Under the pieces are notes generated by a model. The model saw only the letters and a list, made by a program, of their open reading frames with translations. It was not told the DNA's origin and searched no databases. From assembly GCF_009760925.1 (NCBI RefSeq), contig NZ_VRLV01000004.1, positions 2,308-66,307 on the forward strand: a DNA stretch of 64,000 nt. The letters are read 5' to 3'. The position numbers and the translations under genes were made by a program. This document shows positions 1-7,843 of this stretch, in pieces (the stretch's first letter is position 1; every line of letters starts with the position of its first letter). This DNA comes from Nonomuraea typhae. GTDB taxonomy: Bacteria; Actinomycetota; Actinomycetes; Streptosporangiales; Streptosporangiaceae.

Positions 1-10
1 GCTTGCGGCT

Positions 11-37
11 GCTGCCCCCCCCGAACGGGGGGGCTGC
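11..37. terminator. GC-rich hairpin, probable terminator
   Basis: An 8-bp perfect stem (14-21 with 27-34, C-run against G-run) closes a CGAAC loop, and two more pairs are possible beyond a T-T mismatch. It has no U-tract, as is usual for actinomycete terminators. It probably ends a gene lying to the left of the window. Confidence 0.45.
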
Positions 38-674
38 CGCCTGTGTGGTTCCGCGACGCTGGTGGCAGCCGCGCAGTCGATGCTCGATCGGATCGAAAGA
101 CCTGGCGCGGTGTGAGGGTCCTGGCGTGTCGGTGGCCGGGCTCTCGCCATGTGGCGGCTTTTCTACCTGCAACCTCGCAGGCTGAGTTTCCGTCGTGGCG
201 GACGTTCGTGGGAGGACTTGAGCGTGAACAGCAAGCTAGCGGGTGACAGGCCGACTGTGTGGGCCGGTTCCCGCTTGGACCCAGCGGGTCGAGCCGGCGG
301 GCACCTCCTCCAGGTGTCCGCCACAGCGCACCACCCCTCCTGCACCTGCGCGTCTGAGATCGAACCCGGCACCCCGGGGCAGCGGCTCGTCGGTCAGGCC
401 GTCCAACCGCTGGCGCGCGAACCGCCCACGTGGTCACGGTGGTGGTCCGGCTGACGCTCGGCTGGGCCGCGAACGTGGAGCTGCTCCTGTCCTGGGGGCT
501 CCGTCGTGGTTGGGCAGGTCGAAGTGCCGGGAAAGGGCCGGCTGGGCGCAGCCGCTGCGGGCTCGGTTGTGATGGTCGCCTCAACGGTTCGGCCGTGTCG
601 TCGGCTGGGTTCGTGGTCGCGGGGCTGGGGAGGGGGATGTGATGGGTGTTGGCTCATACCGGTCCGGGCAAAGG
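38..674. other. Non-coding stretch, no supportable gene
   Basis: About 640 bases downstream of the minus-strand gene that ends at 675. Several short open frames exist on both strands, but none has a convincing ribosome binding site, a recognisable domain or normal actinomycete codon structure. I see no RNA gene or mobile element here. Confidence 0.5.
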
Positions 675-1835
675 TCAGCGCTGGGGCGGGGCCTGGCTGG
701 TGAGGGCTGTGCGGAGGGCGGTCAGGCGGGCGGGGGAGGCCAGGCCGGCGTGGTACAGGTGGAACTCCGTGGCACCCGCCTTCGCGTAGGTGGCCATCTG
801 GTCGGCCAGGACCTGAGCGTCGGCCGGGCGGGGTGGCAGGGTGAGGACGTAGGCGCCTATGCGCTGGGTGTGGCTGGGGCGGTTGGGAGCCCCGGGCCTC
901 GAGGCGGCCATGGTGGCCAGGGTGGTGAGGCGGTCCGCATCGGTGCGAGGTGTGCCCCAGCAGTTGCCGACCAGCACGTCCGCGCCGGGTTCGCCGTAGG
1001 GCAGGGCGGCGAAGGCGCCGGCGGCCCAGGGGTCGGGGTTGGCGTGGAGGGTGATCGGGATTTTGGGGGAGACCGTGCGGGAGACGGTGATCAGGCGTTG
1101 GCGGAGAGTTGCCGAGAGTGACAGGCGCACATCCTTGATCACCTGGGTACGGGCGCCCAGGGCCTCCTCCATCGAGGCGACCGGGGATGCGGTGTCGATG
1201 AGGTGACGGATGTGCTCCCGGGTGCCATCCGGGTAGCGGTTGGCGCATGCCGTACAGAAGCAGAGGGACAGAAGGTCTGACAGCGGGCCGTTCCAGTCGG
1301 CGCCGGCGGTCTTTTCGTGCATGTTCTGGTGGCCGTAGCCCAGGGGGCCGCAGGCTTCGAGGATCAGGCCGTCGGGGCGGGCGACGGTGAGGATTTCGCG
1401 GACCAGGCGTTCGCAGTAGTCCAGGACCTCGGGGTGGGCGGGGCAAAGGGCGTGGGTGTAGGGGTCGGCGAAGGCGTTGCGGACCGTTACCTCGGGGTGG
1501 GATGTGCCCAGGTAGGAGTTGTGGGTCAGGACCGTCCAGGCCAGGACCTTGAGGCCGGTGGCGCGCAGGGCGTCCTGGGCCCGGAGGTACGCGTCGGGTG
1601 GTGTCCAGGTGGGAGAGGCGGGTTTCAGGGTGCCCCATGCCTCTGGGCGGATCGGGAGGTAGAGGGCCGAATGGGGCACCTCAAGGACGCGGTGGTCTGG
1701 GTGGTACGGCGTGGCGGCACGGGTGGAGTGGTACGCGGCGGCCAGGGCCACGGCGTCGACCCCGAGGGCCGCGATGCGGTCGGGGGCCGCCGGGTCGCCG
1801 ACGATGTCCCAGGGGTAGAGGTAGGCGATGTTCAC
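675..1835 (-). CDS. Uncharacterised TIM-barrel-like protein of the glucarate locus
   Basis: 386 residues, GTG start at 1833-1835 with an AAGAGAG ribosome binding site about 8 bases upstream. The N-terminus (MNIAYLYPWD) enters directly into a strand-helix pattern like an (alpha/beta)8 barrel, with no signal peptide. A cysteine cluster, CFCTACANRY, lies in the middle (about residue 190) and could bind a metal. It resembles putative glycoside-hydrolase-like proteins seen beside sugar-acid genes, but I cannot assign a reaction. It is last in the minus-strand set after glucarate dehydratase. It might release or open a uronate-containing substrate, and the locus lacks an obvious aldarolactonase. 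That role is only a guess. Confidence 0.7.
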   Translation of the reverse strand: MNIAYLYPWDIVGDPAAPDRIAALGVDAVALAAAYHSTRAATPYHPDHRVLEVPHSALYLPIRPEAWGTLKPASPTWTPPDAYLRAQDALRATGLKVLAWTVLTHNSYLGTSHPEVTVRNAFADPYTHALCPAHPEVLDYCERLVREILTVARPDGLILEACGPLGYGHQNMHEKTAGADWNGPLSDLLSLCFCTACANRYPDGTREHIRHLIDTASPVASMEEALGARTQVIKDVRLSLSATLRQRLITVSRTVSPKIPITLHANPDPWAAGAFAALPYGEPGADVLVGNCWGTPRTDADRLTTLATMAASRPGAPNRPSHTQRIGAYVLTLPPRPADAQVLADQMATYAKAGATEFHLYHAGLASPARLTALRTALTSQAPPQR

Positions 1836-2032
1836 CGGGTGGCTCTCTTGGCTGGGGTGGTTGCGGCTAGGGGGCAGGTGTTCCGGCTGGCTGGGGTGGT
1901 TGCGGCTAAGGCGCGGGCGTTCCGGCTGGCTGGGGTGGTTGCGGCTACCGGGCGGGCGTTCCGGGACGAGCGATGAAGAGTTCGGGGCGGAGTCTCCCGG
2001 GATTCAGGCGGGAAAACGGGGCTGGAGGTCAC
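1832..2032 (-). CDS. Possible 66-residue repeat-containing small protein (doubtful)
   Basis: A short frame fits exactly between two minus-strand genes. Its GTG start overlaps the glucarate dehydratase stop (GTGA) and its stop overlaps the GTG of the next gene in the same way. The C-terminal half is built from a 13-residue repeat ending AATTPA(S/K), encoded by a 39-bp tandem repeat. There is no recognised domain and the composition is low in complexity (Arg, Ala, Thr, Pro). The double coupling overlap argues for translation; the repeat and composition argue for an intergenic minisatellite that happens to be open. Confidence 0.25.
   Translation of the reverse strand: MTSSPVFPPESRETPPRTLHRSSRNARPVAATTPASRNARALAATTPASRNTCPLAATTPAKRATR
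1851..1947. repeat. 39-bp tandem repeat, three copies
   Basis: The 19-mer GCTGGGGTGGTTGCGGCTA starts at 1851, 1890 and 1929, an exact 39-bp period. The segments between copies are similar but diverged. It lies between glucarate dehydratase and the downstream gene. Confidence 0.9.
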
Positions 2033-3300
2033 CAGGCGGCTCGCTTGACGGTGAAGCCGGGTTCGAAGCGGCGTATGTAGCCGGTGTCGTCGCGGGAGGT
2101 GATGCCGCAGCGCAGGTACTGCTCGTGCATGACGGCCAACGCGTCACGGTCGAGTTCCACGCCCAGCCCGGCGCCGCTGGGGACGGGGACGGCGCCGTCG
2201 ACGAAGCGCAGGGCGCCGGGGCTGACGACGTCCTGGCCGTCCTGCCATGGGGTGTGGGTGTCGCAGGCGTAGGTGAGGTTGGGCGTGGCGGCGGCCAGGT
2301 GGGTCATGGCGGCGAGGCTGATGCCGAGGTGCGAGTTGGAGTGCATGGACAGGTCCAGGCCGAACGTGCCGCACAGGGCGGCCACCTGGGCGGAGCGGGC
2401 CAGTCCGCCCCAGTAGTGGTGGTCCAGCAGCAGGACCTGGATGGCGTTGGAGGCGATGGCCGGCGGGAGGTGTTCAGGGGTGACGACGCACATGTTGGTG
2501 GCGAGCTTTGTGGTGATATTTCGGGACTTGAGGCTCTGGGCTGTCTCCGCCATGCCGGGAATTTCGGGGCATGGGTCTTCCAGGTATTGCAGGACGTCGC
2601 CGAGTTCCTCCGCCACCCGCACGGAGGTTTCCGGGCTCCAGGCCGTGTTCGGGTCCAGCCGGAGCGGGACGCCGGGGAACGCCTCGTGCAGTGCGCGGAT
2701 CGCGGCTATCTCGTGTTCCGGGGGGAAGACGCCGCCTTTGAGTTTGATGGAGCGGAAGCCGTACTCCTTGATGAGCAGGGCCGCCTGCTCCACCAGGCCC
2801 GCGGGGTCGAGCGCGGCGCCGAAGCGGTCGGGCTCGCCGCCCGGGTGGGCGGCCCACTTGTAGAAGAGATAGGCGCTGTACGGCACGGCGTCCCGGACGC
2901 GGCCCCCCAGCAGGTCGCAGACGGGGACGTCGGCCGCTTTGCCGCGGATGTCGAGGAAGGCGACTTCGAAGGGGGAGTAGACGCGGTCGATGCTCTTCTC
3001 TTTGGTGGACATGCCGGTCAGACCATGGAGGTCGCTGACGACGTCGCCGACGAGTGACCTGATCCGGGAGTAGATCCGGTTGGTGTGGTGCACGTCCATG
3101 CCGACGAGGGCTTGCGCGCACTCGCGGACCTTCTCGAGGTGCCCCAGGTCGCCGTAGGTTTCGCCGAGGCCGGTCAGGCCGTCCTCGGTGACCACCTCGA
3201 CGATGGTGCGTAGTGCCCACGGTTCGTGGACGCCGGCGGCGTTCAGCAGCGGCGGGTCTCGGAAGGCGACAGGCGTGACACGGATCTCCCGGATGATCAT
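2029..3300 (-). CDS. gudD: Glucarate dehydratase (enolase superfamily)
   Basis: Dehydrates D-glucarate (or a related aldarate) to 5-dehydro-4-deoxyglucarate in the cytoplasm. The 423-residue product shows the family signatures: KLKGG with the KxK base, LRLDPNTAW and YLEDPC metal ligands, ATNMCV, DHHYWGG, and MHSNSHLGIS with the catalytic His. I place the start at 3300 (MIIREIRV), where homology begins. Longer in-frame starts run into the operator at 3310-3325. It is divergent from the semialdehyde dehydrogenase at 3428 and shares a 127-bp control region with it. With the enzymes at 3428, 7844 and 12787 it forms an oxidative uronate route to 2-oxoglutarate. Confidence 0.93.
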   Translation of the reverse strand: MIIREIRVTPVAFRDPPLLNAAGVHEPWALRTIVEVVTEDGLTGLGETYGDLGHLEKVRECAQALVGMDVHHTNRIYSRIRSLVGDVVSDLHGLTGMSTKEKSIDRVYSPFEVAFLDIRGKAADVPVCDLLGGRVRDAVPYSAYLFYKWAAHPGGEPDRFGAALDPAGLVEQAALLIKEYGFRSIKLKGGVFPPEHEIAAIRALHEAFPGVPLRLDPNTAWSPETSVRVAEELGDVLQYLEDPCPEIPGMAETAQSLKSRNITTKLATNMCVVTPEHLPPAIASNAIQVLLLDHHYWGGLARSAQVAALCGTFGLDLSMHSNSHLGISLAAMTHLAAATPNLTYACDTHTPWQDGQDVVSPGALRFVDGAVPVPSGAGLGVELDRDALAVMHEQYLRCGITSRDDTGYIRRFEPGFTVKRAAW

Positions 3301-3309
3301 ATAACCGCC

Positions 3310-3325
3310 GTCCATATATGTGAAC
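3310..3325. promoter_or_regulatory. Operator-like site, RTTCA-N6-TGRAY family (site 1)
   Basis: Read on the minus strand this is GTTCACATATATGGAC, an imperfect inverted repeat 10 bases upstream of the gudD start. Sites 2 to 4 (9540, 12665, 12743) share the arms and the 6-bp spacing. Its placement suggests control by the local IclR regulator. Confidence 0.65.
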
Positions 3326-3427
3326 AAGAGCCAGATTTGTGGACAGGTGCCGCAACTGTAAGAATCGCCTCGAGGGAGTGTCAAGCGATAGATTGTGAAG
3401 TGTGATATTGCACTGGGAGGTCGCTCG

Positions 3428-4894
3428 ATGATCTATGGACATGACCCGAGAACCGGCGCGGCCGTGGGCGAGGCGCTGCCCGAGACGGACGCGGCCGGCG
3501 TCGACGCGGCCGTGAAGGCGGCGGGCGCGGCTGCCCCCGGGTGGCGCGCCACCCCCGCGCGCGAGCGGGCGCAGGTGCTCGAAGCGGTGGCCGACGCCCT
3601 GGCTGCGCACGTGGACGAGCTCTGGCGGATCGCCGACCGCGAGACCGCGCTGGGTGAGGTGCGCCTGCGCGGCGAGGTCGCGCGTACGGCGGGGCAGTTC
3701 CGGCTGTTCGCCCAGGTCATCCGGGACGGCGGGCATATGGAGGCGATCATCGACCATGCGGAGCCGTCGCTGACTCCGCCCCGGCCCGACGTGCGGCGGA
3801 TGAAACACCCGTTGCCCGGCGTCGTGGCGGTCTTCGCGGCGAGCAACTTCCCCTTCGCGTTCTCCGTGGCCGGTGGTGACACCGCCTCGGCGCTCGCGGC
3901 GGGTTGCCCGGTCGTCGTCAAGGCGCATCCCGGGCATCCGGCTACGTCGGAGCGGGTGGCCGAGGTGGTGCGCGGCGCGCTGCCGTCCGCCGGCCTGCTG
4001 GGGCTGGTGCACGGGCTGGAGGCCGGCGCGGAGCTGGTGCGGCACGCGGAGGTCGTGGCGGCCGGGTTCACCGGATCGGTCGCCGGAGGCCGGGCCATCC
4101 AGGCGCTGATCGACGGACGGGAGACGCCCATCCCGTTCTTCGGTGAGCTGGGCAGCGTCAACCCGGTCGTGGTGCTGCCGTCGGCGGACGCCGGGGCGGT
4201 GGCCGGAGGGTTCGCGGCCTCGCTGACGCTGGGGGTGGGGCAGTTCTGTACGAATCCGGGGCTGCTGTTCGTGCCGGACGAGCCCGGGCTGCTGGATCAG
4301 CTGGCGGTGGCGGTCAGGGAGACGACCGGTGGGCCGATGCTGGGCGAGCGGATCCGGGACGGGTATCTGAGCGGGGTGGAGCGGCTCGCCGAGCTGCCCC
4401 TGCTGGCCGAGGGGAAGGCGGGGGAGGGGGCCTGGGCGGTGACGCCCAAGGTCTTCGTCACCGATATCGGAAGATTCGCCGACAAGTTGCCCAGGATCGC
4501 CGAGGAGTGTTTCGGGCCTGCCTCCATTGTCGTGACCTATCGGGACATGCCGGGGCTGCTGGCCGTACTCGACCAGCTCGAAGGGTCACTCACCGCGACC
4601 GTGCACGCTACCGCGCCCGAGGAAGCCGTACCGGTCGCCGACGTGCTGCGGCGCAAGGCCGGGCGGCTCATCTGGAACGGGTGGCCCACCGGGGTCGCCG
4701 TCTGCTGGGCCATGCACCACTCCGGGCCCTGGCCGGCGTCGACCAACCCCGCCCACACCTCCGTCGGGGCGACCGCGATCGACCGCTGGCTGGCTCCGAC
4801 CGCCTATCAGGACTGGCCGGAGGAACTGCTGCCGCTGGAGTTGCGGGATGAGAATCCGCTGGGGGTTCCGCAGCGGATCGACGGGCATCTGTAG
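3428..4894 (+). CDS. Alpha-ketoglutaric semialdehyde dehydrogenase
   Basis: Oxidises 2,5-dioxopentanoate to 2-oxoglutarate with NAD(P)+, the last step of the oxidative aldarate pathway. The product is 488 residues. The ALDH active-site segment is GQFCTNPGL (catalytic Cys) with the general-base Glu in FGELG. The C-terminal portion (NPAHTSVGATAIDRWLAP) is typical of this branch rather than of betaine-aldehyde dehydrogenases. ATG at 3428 follows GGGAGG by 7 bases; the in-frame codons upstream look non-coding. It is divergent from gudD. Operator half-site-like TGGAC and TGTGAA elements occur in the 100 bases before the start. A hairpin follows at 4915. Confidence 0.9.
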   Translation: MIYGHDPRTGAAVGEALPETDAAGVDAAVKAAGAAAPGWRATPARERAQVLEAVADALAAHVDELWRIADRETALGEVRLRGEVARTAGQFRLFAQVIRDGGHMEAIIDHAEPSLTPPRPDVRRMKHPLPGVVAVFAASNFPFAFSVAGGDTASALAAGCPVVVKAHPGHPATSERVAEVVRGALPSAGLLGLVHGLEAGAELVRHAEVVAAGFTGSVAGGRAIQALIDGRETPIPFFGELGSVNPVVVLPSADAGAVAGGFAASLTLGVGQFCTNPGLLFVPDEPGLLDQLAVAVRETTGGPMLGERIRDGYLSGVERLAELPLLAEGKAGEGAWAVTPKVFVTDIGRFADKLPRIAEECFGPASIVVTYRDMPGLLAVLDQLEGSLTATVHATAPEEAVPVADVLRRKAGRLIWNGWPTGVAVCWAMHHSGPWPASTNPAHTSVGATAIDRWLAPTAYQDWPEELLPLELRDENPLGVPQRIDGHL

Positions 4895-4914
4895 GGGCGA
4901 GATCTCGGGTGGTG

Positions 4915-4942
4915 GCGATCCGCCGGGGCGCCGGCGGGTCGC
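4915..4942. terminator. Hairpin between convergent genes
   Basis: Twelve-base arms at 4915-4926 and 4931-4942 (GCGATCCGCCGG with CCGGCGGGTCGC) pair with one T-G wobble around a GGCG loop. It sits between the dehydrogenase stop and the stop of the convergent decarboxylase, so it probably serves both. Confidence 0.6.
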
Positions 4943-4993
4943 GATCGCGGGCTGGGCAGAACGCGGGTCTGAGAGATGAGCGGGGTTTGGTGG

Positions 4994-6364
4994 TTAGGCG
5001 TGGCCGATGATGCGGAGGGCTTCTTCCACCCGGTCGCGATGAGTGCGGTGGCTGACGATGGACAGGCGCAGGAAGAACCGTCCGTTGATCAGCGTGCTGG
5101 AGATGAATACGCGGCCGCTGGCATTCACCCGGCGCAGGAGGTTCTGGTTGGCCGAGTCGGTTGACGGCAGGCGGAAGGCCACTGTGCTCAGGGGTGGTTC
5201 CCAGGGGGCTTCGAAGCCTGCGGTGACCAGTTCGGTGTAGGCGAATCTGGCCAGATCCAGCTTTTCGTCCAGCGCGTTGCGGAAGGCGGACAGGCCGTGG
5301 AGTTTGATGGGCAGCCAGAGTCCCAGGCCCCGGCAGCGGCGGGTGAGTTCGGGGGAGTATTCGGTGAAATTGGGGATGTCTTCTTCGGCGTCGAGATCCT
5401 GGAGGTAGTCGGCGCCCACGTGGTGGGCGGCACGGAGCCGGGTGCCGTCGCGGACGAGCAGGGCGCCGGTGCCGTACGGCAGGAACATGGCCTTGTGCGG
5501 ATCCAGCGTGATCGAGTCTGCGGTCTCGATGCCGTGGAAGGCGGCTCGGCCGCGTTCGGTGAGCTGGAACGGTCCGCCGTAGGCCGCATCCACGTGGAAC
5601 CAGAGGGCGTGGCGGCGGGCCACCTGTCCTACCTCGTGCAGGGGGTCGATGGCGCCGGTGTTGGTGGTTCCGGCGGTGCCGATCACGAGGAAGGGCTGTC
5701 TGCCTGCCCGGCGGTCTTCTTCGATCATGGCCTCGAGCGCGGCGGGGTTCATGGCGAGGGTGTCGAGGGTGGGTACGGGGCGGGTGTTCGCCGGGGGGAA
5801 TCCGGCGAGCTTTGCGGCCTTGGCGCATGAGGCGTGGGTTTGGGCGGTTACGTAGATGGTGCCGGAGAGGAAGTTTTCGGGGAGCAGGGCGGCTCGGGCG
5901 GTGGCGATGGCGGAGAAGTTGGCCAGGGAGCCGCCCGAGGTCAGGATGCCGCGGGCCGTCGCCGGATAGTCGAACAGGTCGCAGAGCCATCGGATCGCGG
6001 TGGCCTCCAACTGGGCGAACGCGGGTGCGATGCTCCAGACGGTGACGTATTTATTGGCGGCGGCGGCCAGGAAGGTCGCCAGGACGGAGGCGTATAAGCC
6101 GCCGCCCGGGATGTAGGCCAGGTAGCCGGGACCGGCGGTGGTCACGCCGGAGGCGGCGCCTCTGGCGACCGTGTCCAGGAGCTCAGGGAAGGGCCGGCCG
6201 TGTTCGGGGGCGGGTTCGCGCAGGTCGGCGGCTAGCTGGTGGGCGTCGTCGAGGACGCTGGCGGGCAGGTCGGCGAGCTTGCCGACGTAGGCTTCCGCGA
6301 ACTCCAGCGCGGCCAGGCCCATGGCGTGCGCGTCCTCGGGGGTGGGTTCGAGCGGGTACGGCAT
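4994..6364 (-). CDS. PLP-dependent aromatic-L-amino-acid decarboxylase family protein
   Basis: 456 residues, group II decarboxylase fold. Visible motifs are HASCAKAAKLAGF (the His that stacks on PLP), FHVDAAYGG (Asp that binds the pyridine nitrogen) and LDPHKAMFLPYG with the Schiff-base Lys. The N-terminus has the family's GYLAYIPGGG substrate loop region. It should decarboxylate an aromatic amino acid (Trp, Phe, Tyr or Dopa), but the sequence alone does not fix the substrate. It stands alone, divergent from the dioxygenase at 6513. The 148-bp region between them holds two palindromes (6391, 6408). A link to aromatic-compound metabolism is inferred from this pairing only. Confidence 0.85.
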   Translation of the reverse strand: MPYPLEPTPEDAHAMGLAALEFAEAYVGKLADLPASVLDDAHQLAADLREPAPEHGRPFPELLDTVARGAASGVTTAGPGYLAYIPGGGLYASVLATFLAAAANKYVTVWSIAPAFAQLEATAIRWLCDLFDYPATARGILTSGGSLANFSAIATARAALLPENFLSGTIYVTAQTHASCAKAAKLAGFPPANTRPVPTLDTLAMNPAALEAMIEEDRRAGRQPFLVIGTAGTTNTGAIDPLHEVGQVARRHALWFHVDAAYGGPFQLTERGRAAFHGIETADSITLDPHKAMFLPYGTGALLVRDGTRLRAAHHVGADYLQDLDAEEDIPNFTEYSPELTRRCRGLGLWLPIKLHGLSAFRNALDEKLDLARFAYTELVTAGFEAPWEPPLSTVAFRLPSTDSANQNLLRRVNASGRVFISSTLINGRFFLRLSIVSHRTHRDRVEEALRIIGHA

Positions 6365-6390
6365 GCGGGCGCTCCTTTTCCGGCAGGTTT

Positions 6391-6402
6391 TGCCATATGG
6401 CA
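6391..6402. promoter_or_regulatory. Perfect palindrome TGCCATATGGCA
   Basis: A 12-bp perfect palindrome 27 bases upstream of the decarboxylase start, in the divergent region shared with the dioxygenase. It is probably a dimeric repressor site. The regulator is unknown. Confidence 0.45.
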
Positions 6403-6407
6403 GTGTT

Positions 6408-6421
6408 GTTCAGATTTGAAC
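6408..6421. promoter_or_regulatory. Palindrome GTTCA-N4-TGAAC
   Basis: Perfect 5-bp arms around GATT, 5 bases beyond the first palindrome. The arms resemble the IclR-type sites of this locus, but the spacer is 4 instead of 6, so the same protein may not bind. Confidence 0.4.
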
Positions 6422-6512
6422 ATTGACATAAGCGAACGTTATAGAGATCTGAAGGGTTATCCGCGTATGTCCGTGATGCGACCTTGGGGCTAACTCTGAC
6501 AAGGAGAACCCC

Positions 6513-7331
6513 ATGGAAGAAGAGGGAACCACTCCCGCAATCTCCCGCAAGACCCTTCTCAAAGCAGCATTCATCGCCGCACCGGTGCCGCTGCTTGCGA
6601 CGGGGGCGCCTGCCCTGGCCCGCACCGTATGGGCTGAGGGCGGACCGCTCGAGCCGACGCCTTTCTGCGAGGACGGCGATGACCCGACGATCCCGCAGAC
6701 AGAAGGTCCCTACTTCAAACCCAACTCGCCACGGCGCAGCACCTTGCCGGGCTCCGGCACCCCGCTCGTCGTCAGCGGTTTCGTTTTCGGCCTCGCCTGC
6801 CAGCCGCTCGCCAACGTCCTGCTCGACTTCTGGCAGTGCGACACCAACGGCAACTACGACAACCGCGGCTTCAACTTCCGCGGCCACCAGTTCACCGACG
6901 CCCAGGGCCGCTACCAGCTCACCACGATCGTTCCCGGCCTCTACCCCGGCCGCACCCGGCACATCCACGTCAAGGCGCAGGCGCCCAACCGGCCCGTGCT
7001 GACCACTCAGCTGTACTTCCCCGGCGAACCGCGCAACAACACCGACACGATCTTCGACCCGCGGCTGCTGATGACCATACGGACGGTCAACGGGCGGCGT
7101 GAGGGCACCTTCGACTTCGTCCTCAACGTGGCGGGCCAGCCCACCCCCACCGGCTCGCCGACCCCCACGCCCACGACGACCCCGCCGGGCGGGTCATGGG
7201 CCCCCGGTACGGCCTATACCGCCGGGGCGACCGTGACCTACGGCGGCGCCACTTACCGGTGCCTCCAGCCGCACACCTCCCAGGCCGGCTGGGAACCGCC
7301 CAACGTGCCCGCCCTCTGGCAACGCGTGTAA
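6513..7331 (+). CDS. Secreted intradiol ring-cleavage dioxygenase with carbohydrate-binding module
   Basis: 272 residues. ATG at 6513 follows AAGGAG by 6 bases. The N-terminus has an SRKTLLK motif and a hydrophobic stretch ending APALA, so it is exported, possibly by Tat (RK instead of RR). Residues about 55-205 form an intradiol dioxygenase: GPYFKP, GRYQLTTIVPGLYPG and RHIHVK supply the Tyr and His iron ligands. A Pro/Thr linker (about 206-225) leads to a 45-residue domain (WAPGTAYTAGATVTY to the end) typical of CBM5/12 chitin/cellulose-binding modules. Related fusions in Streptomyces cleave catechols on plant biomass. Its job is probably extracellular opening of lignin-derived catechols. 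Confidence 0.88.
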   Translation: MEEEGTTPAISRKTLLKAAFIAAPVPLLATGAPALARTVWAEGGPLEPTPFCEDGDDPTIPQTEGPYFKPNSPRRSTLPGSGTPLVVSGFVFGLACQPLANVLLDFWQCDTNGNYDNRGFNFRGHQFTDAQGRYQLTTIVPGLYPGRTRHIHVKAQAPNRPVLTTQLYFPGEPRNNTDTIFDPRLLMTIRTVNGRREGTFDFVLNVAGQPTPTGSPTPTPTTTPPGGSWAPGTAYTAGATVTYGGATYRCLQPHTSQAGWEPPNVPALWQRV

Positions 7332-7336
7332 GCCCG

Positions 7337-7368
7337 CCCGCCGCCGGGCGGTCGTTCCCGGCGGCGGG
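7337..7368 (+). terminator. Rho-independent-type hairpin after the dioxygenase
   Basis: Twelve-base perfect arms (7337-7348, CCCGCCGCCGGG, with 7357-7368) surround an 8-base loop, 5 bases after the stop codon. Confidence 0.75.
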
Positions 7369-7843
7369 GCCGTAGCCGACACCATGGGGGGAATCACCGG
7401 GGCGGGAGCCCGAGCGAGCGCCTGCCCCGGGGATTTCAGCACCACTCCGGGAGCCCAAGAGGGTTATGACCCCGGAGCCCAAGAGAGGCACCACCCAGGA
7501 GCCTGAGGAGCATCGCCCTCGGGCTTTGTGCGCATCCTGGGCGAGGATGTCGGGATCGCTCCCGGTTGAGGGATCGCCTCGCGCTCTGGCATCGCCTCGC
7601 GCTCTGGCATCGCCTCGCGCTCTGGCATCGCCTCGCGCTCTGGCATCGCCTCGCGCTCTGGCATCGCCTCGCGCTCTGGCATCGCCTCGCGCTCTGGCAT
7701 CGCCTCGCGCTCTGGCGTCGGCCCGCGCTCCGCCGTCGGCCCGCGCGTCGATCCCCGCACGTCCCAGTGGGTTGTCGCGCCGTCTCGGCGAAAAACTGCG
7801 CGCCTCGGGCCGAGCTGTCAGCACGGCCCCGGCAGATCGGGCA
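7369..7843. other. Intergenic region dominated by an 18-bp minisatellite
   Basis: About 475 bases between the dioxygenase terminator and the end of the dehydratase gene. It contains the 18-bp array described separately and two copies of GAGCCCAAGAG about 25 bases apart. The repeat keeps several frames open, giving ARGDAR-, EAMPER- and PRALAS-type translations. None has a start region or non-repeat domain that would support a gene. Confidence 0.6.
7573..7716. repeat. 18-bp tandem repeat, eight perfect copies plus decayed ones
   Basis: The unit ATCGCCTCGCGCTCTGGC is repeated without change eight times. Two degenerate copies follow (7717 to about 7750, starting GTCGGCCCGCGC). There is no spacer between copies, so it is not a CRISPR array. 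Perfect identity suggests recent expansion or ongoing slippage. Confidence 0.95.

Noticed and set aside
1..674. Short frames at the left end (for example 149-454 and 243-572)
   Set aside because: No homology-like motifs, overlapping alternatives on both strands, and no start signals.
6408..6421. Fifth member of the RTTCA-N6-TGRAY operator family
   Set aside because: Arms agree, but the spacer is 4 instead of 6 bases, which would place half-sites on a different helical face.
7573..7716. CRISPR-like array
   Set aside because: Copies are contiguous with no spacers, and no cas genes are present.
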